Source of the DNA: Egibacteraceae bacterium
GTDB lineage: Bacteria; Actinomycetota; Nitriliruptoria; Euzebyales; Egibacteraceae
DNA length: 64,000 nt
Assembly: GCA_030446775.1 (NCBI GenBank)
Contig: JAUJMQ010000002.1
Span: forward strand, 1 to 64,000
Reading direction: 5' to 3'
Below the pieces are notes generated by a model that ran no database searches, was not told the DNA's origin, and saw only the letters and a list, made by a program, of their open reading frames with translations. Position 1 is the stretch's first letter, and each line of letters opens with the position of its first letter. Shown piece after piece: positions 62,138-64,000 of the stretch. A program made the position numbers and the translations under genes.

Positions 62138-62857
62138 TCACCGCCGCCGGCGCGCGAGCCGCTCGGCGACGGTCATGGCCGCGGCGAGCAGCAGCACCAC
62201 GGCCGCCACGGGCCGGCGCTCGGGCAGGAGCGGGTCGATGAACGGCTGCCCGGCGACCACGACCGCGCCCCGCTCGGCGCGGATGACGCTGGACTCCGCG
62301 CTGGCCGCGTCCACGCGGTTGAAGGCGCCCACGACCTCGACGACGTCACCGCGCGCCTGCGGCCCACCGACGCTGGTGATCTCGTCGGCGACCGTCGCCG
62401 GTACGAACACGCCGACGCCGGCGTTGCCACCGCGGTAGTCCCGGTGGGCGGGCAGCGGTCCCAGCGTCCCGCCGTAGACGTCGTCGTTGAGCTGCACCCA
62501 TGCGCCGCCGTCACGGCGCAGGACCGCCCCGACGACCTCACCGCGGTAGCGCACCCGCATCCCGTCGAACGCCTGCGGGCAGTCATACAGCTCGTTCGAC
62601 GTCACGGTCACCGGGGCGGCCGCCGGGTCGTCGCCCGGTGCCGCGCGCGGGAGGCCCTCGCGCGGCAGCGACTCGTCGCAGGCCGTCTCGGCCCTCGGGT
62701 CGCCGTCGCGGGCGGACAGCTCCGGCACCCGCGGCGCGCCACCCGGCACGGGGTGGCGCAGCGCCTCGGTCAGGGCGACGATCCCGCCCAGCCCGAGCAG
62801 CGCCGCGAGCGCCGCGCCCAGCACCCTGCCGCGCGGGACGGGCCCGCGGCCGCTCAC
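62138..62857 (-). CDS. Membrane protein with OB-like extracytoplasmic domain
   Basis: 239 residues from GTG 62857, overlapping the TrkH stop. N-terminal helix (GRVLGAALAALLGLGGIVALTEAL, about 10-33), an exported domain (about 90-205) with VTVTSNELYDCPQAFDGMRVRYRGEVVGAVLRRDGGAWVQLNDDVYGG, HRDYRGGNAGVGVFVPATVADEITSVGGPQARGDVVEVVGAFNRVD and AERGAVVVAGQPFIDPLLPERR, then a C-terminal helix VAAVVLLLAAAMTVAERL. The strand order G.RV.Y.GEV.G...R...AWV.LND and GD.VEV.G.FN suggests a nucleic-acid-free OB fold. I do not know its role; coupling to TrkH suggests a link with potassium uptake or simply shared transcription. Confidence 0.65.
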   Translation of the reverse strand: MSGRGPVPRGRVLGAALAALLGLGGIVALTEALRHPVPGGAPRVPELSARDGDPRAETACDESLPREGLPRAAPGDDPAAAPVTVTSNELYDCPQAFDGMRVRYRGEVVGAVLRRDGGAWVQLNDDVYGGTLGPLPAHRDYRGGNAGVGVFVPATVADEITSVGGPQARGDVVEVVGAFNRVDAASAESSVIRAERGAVVVAGQPFIDPLLPERRPVAAVVLLLAAAMTVAERLARRRR

Positions 62858-64000
62858 ACCCGTCCCCGCAGGATCGCGACGACGTAGCCGCCCAGCGCGA
62901 AGATCGCGACGAACTCCAGGCGCCCGGTCACCATCTGCGCGATGTAGATCACCTTCAGCGGCCACTCCAGGGCGGGGCGCACCAGCCCCACCGAGAGCCC
63001 GCCGGACGAGGCCGCGGCGGTGCTCTCGAACATCGACAGCTGGAGGTTGTAGCCGTAGAACAGCCCCGCCAGCGCACCGCCGAGATACAGCACCAGCCAC
63101 AGCAGCAGGATCGTCGCGGCGGCGCGCACCTGCTGGTCTGACAGCAGCCGGCGGGTCGTGGAGTGGAACCGCTCGACAACGGCGGCGTCTTCGGGAAGCA
63201 GGACCTTGCGGACGTCGCGCCGCAGCCCCAGCGCGATGACCCCGATGCGGATCGCCTTGATCCCTCCGGCGGTTGAGCCCGCCATCCCGCCGATCGCCAT
63301 GGCGGTGACGATCATGGCGGGTGCGAGCACGCCCCAGTCGGTGACGAACAGCCGCCCGGGGAGGAGTGCCAGGCCCGTGGTCGTGTGCGCGCTGACGAGG
63401 TGGAAGAAGCCGTGGCGCAGCAGCGGCACGAACTCGGTGTAGGTGCCGCTGCGGGCCAGGCCCACCGCCATGATCACGAACAAGCCGAGGATGGACGCAG
63501 CCAGGGTGCGCGTCTCGATGTTGCGGGTCAGCTCCTGGCGGCGGCCCTGCCACAGCTGGTAGTGGACGGCGAAGCTGAACGCGCCGGCGGTCATGATCGG
63601 CAGCAGCACCGCCTCGACGAGAGGGGACCGATAGAACGACACGCTCGCCGACTGCGGGGAGAACCCGCCGGTGTCGAACGCGGCCATGAACAACATGATC
63701 GCGTGGAACAGCGCCGTCACCGGCGCCAGGCCGGCCACGAGCAGCGACGCCCAGAGGAGCCCGGTGCCGATGACCGCGTAGACCAGCGCCACACGCCAGA
63801 TGAAGCGGGCCGTGCGCACGACGTTGGGGACGACCTTCTCCTCTCTCCCCTCGCCCGTGTAGAGGGCGGCGATGCGGCCCGAGGCGCTGGCGAAGATCGT
63901 CAGCACCACGACGACGATGCCCTGGCCGCCCATGAACTGCAGCAGGTGCCGCCACAGGTTCACGCTGCGCGCCATATGGTCAAGATCGTTCGCCAGCGTC
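62854..64000 (-). CDS. TrkH-family potassium uptake permease (5' end outside window)
   Basis: The frame stays open upstream of the track's ATG 63975 (reading TLANDLDHMARSVNLWRHLLQFMGGQGIVVVVLTIF), so the gene begins beyond the window. At least 382 residues are visible of a family that is usually 450-500. Pore-loop signatures: MAAFDTGGFSPQ, VSAHTTTGLALLP, AIGGMAGSTAGGIKAIRIGV, ESTAAASSGGLSVGLV, the four pseudo-repeats that form the K+ filter. It normally works with a TrkA regulator, which would be outside the window. Downstream partner is the OB-like membrane protein. Confidence 0.93.
   Translation of the reverse strand, partial: TLANDLDHMARSVNLWRHLLQFMGGQGIVVVVLTIFASASGRIAALYTGEGREEKVVPNVVRTARFIWRVALVYAVIGTGLLWASLLVAGLAPVTALFHAIMLFMAAFDTGGFSPQSASVSFYRSPLVEAVLLPIMTAGAFSFAVHYQLWQGRRQELTRNIETRTLAASILGLFVIMAVGLARSGTYTEFVPLLRHGFFHLVSAHTTTGLALLPGRLFVTDWGVLAPAMIVTAMAIGGMAGSTAGGIKAIRIGVIALGLRRDVRKVLLPEDAAVVERFHSTTRRLLSDQQVRAAATILLLWLVLYLGGALAGLFYGYNLQLSMFESTAAASSGGLSVGLVRPALEWPLKVIYIAQMVTGRLEFVAIFALGGYVVAILRGRV

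Noticed and set aside
62138-63955. 605-aa minus-strand ORF as one protein
   Set aside because: Its first part is the wrong frame of trkH; only the part from GTG 62857 has protein-like features.

Overview
The window is a dense, very GC-rich chromosomal segment from an actinomycete-type bacterium (Actinomycetota). The evidence is the gene order mfd - mazG - eno - ftsB - DUF501 - ppx (the same order as M. tuberculosis Rv1020-Rv1026), the histidine phosphatase / DUF3090 / SCO1664 trio (Rv2135c-Rv2133c), an F420-type LLM oxidoreductase, DUF4032, PhoH with an N-terminal PIN domain, and many GTG starts. A deep lineage such as Nitriliruptoria would fit, but that placement is a guess from gene content. 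There is one tRNA, no rRNA and no CRISPR array.

Layout. 1-7.8 kb: transcription-repair coupling factor (cut by the window edge), a parvulin foldase lipoprotein, MazG, enolase, FtsB-like protein, DUF501 and Ppx/GppA. 7.9-17.9 kb: a UspA-like and a CBS protein, a thiamine-binding-type protein, a 33-aa membrane peptide, a Nudix/YjeF_N-like fusion, a large membrane GGDEF-EAL-GAF protein, tRNA-Leu(UAA), a PRC-barrel/DUF2382 stress protein, two small membrane proteins, and an NYN/OST-HTH RNA-type protein overlapping an orphan LuxR response regulator. 17.9-27.6 kb: a broken class II fumarase with a duplicated tail, the phosphatase/DUF3090/SCO1664 trio, IlvA, the LLM oxidoreductase, an acyltransferase with dodecin, and a second family-A polymerase carrying a proofreading domain. 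27.6-35.2 kb: a CHASE-PAS-GGDEF-EAL protein preceded by two tandem 53-bp elements, flotillin and NfeD, VapBC, arginine deiminase and a DUF6027-like gene. 35.2-38.8 kb: an island of decayed genes (sigma factor, M14 peptidase, glnD tail, MNT/HEPN pair, Kelch) bounded by near-identical 35-bp direct repeats, the right one lying at the 3' end of greA. 38.8-47.8 kb: greA, an Fpg/Nei glycosylase, an MFS transporter, uppS, phoH, a phytoene-dehydrogenase-like oxidoreductase and a secreted Fn3 protein. 47.8-64 kb: a phosphate block (two PhoU, PstSCAB, a PhoB/RegX3-type regulator with a PhoR/SenX3-type kinase) interleaved with DUF4032, an epimerase, GlpX and a class V aminotransferase, followed by a CDF transporter, endonuclease III, a membrane OB-like protein and TrkH (cut by the window edge).

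Functionally the window joins housekeeping (transcription-coupled repair, base excision repair, glycolysis/gluconeogenesis, cell-wall lipid carrier synthesis) with phosphate sensing and uptake and cyclic-di-GMP signalling. Several genes carry a TAnnnT box 6-7 bases before the start codon, which points to leaderless transcripts.

A caution for every reader: at least eleven conserved genes are interrupted by indels, mostly one base and often in G/C runs (mazG, DUF501, fumC, flotillin, arcA, DUF6027, M14, mntA, glpX, the PhoR-type kinase, CDF). The simplest reading is uncorrected sequence error in a draft or long-read assembly. The ORF track therefore splits or falsely joins several genes.
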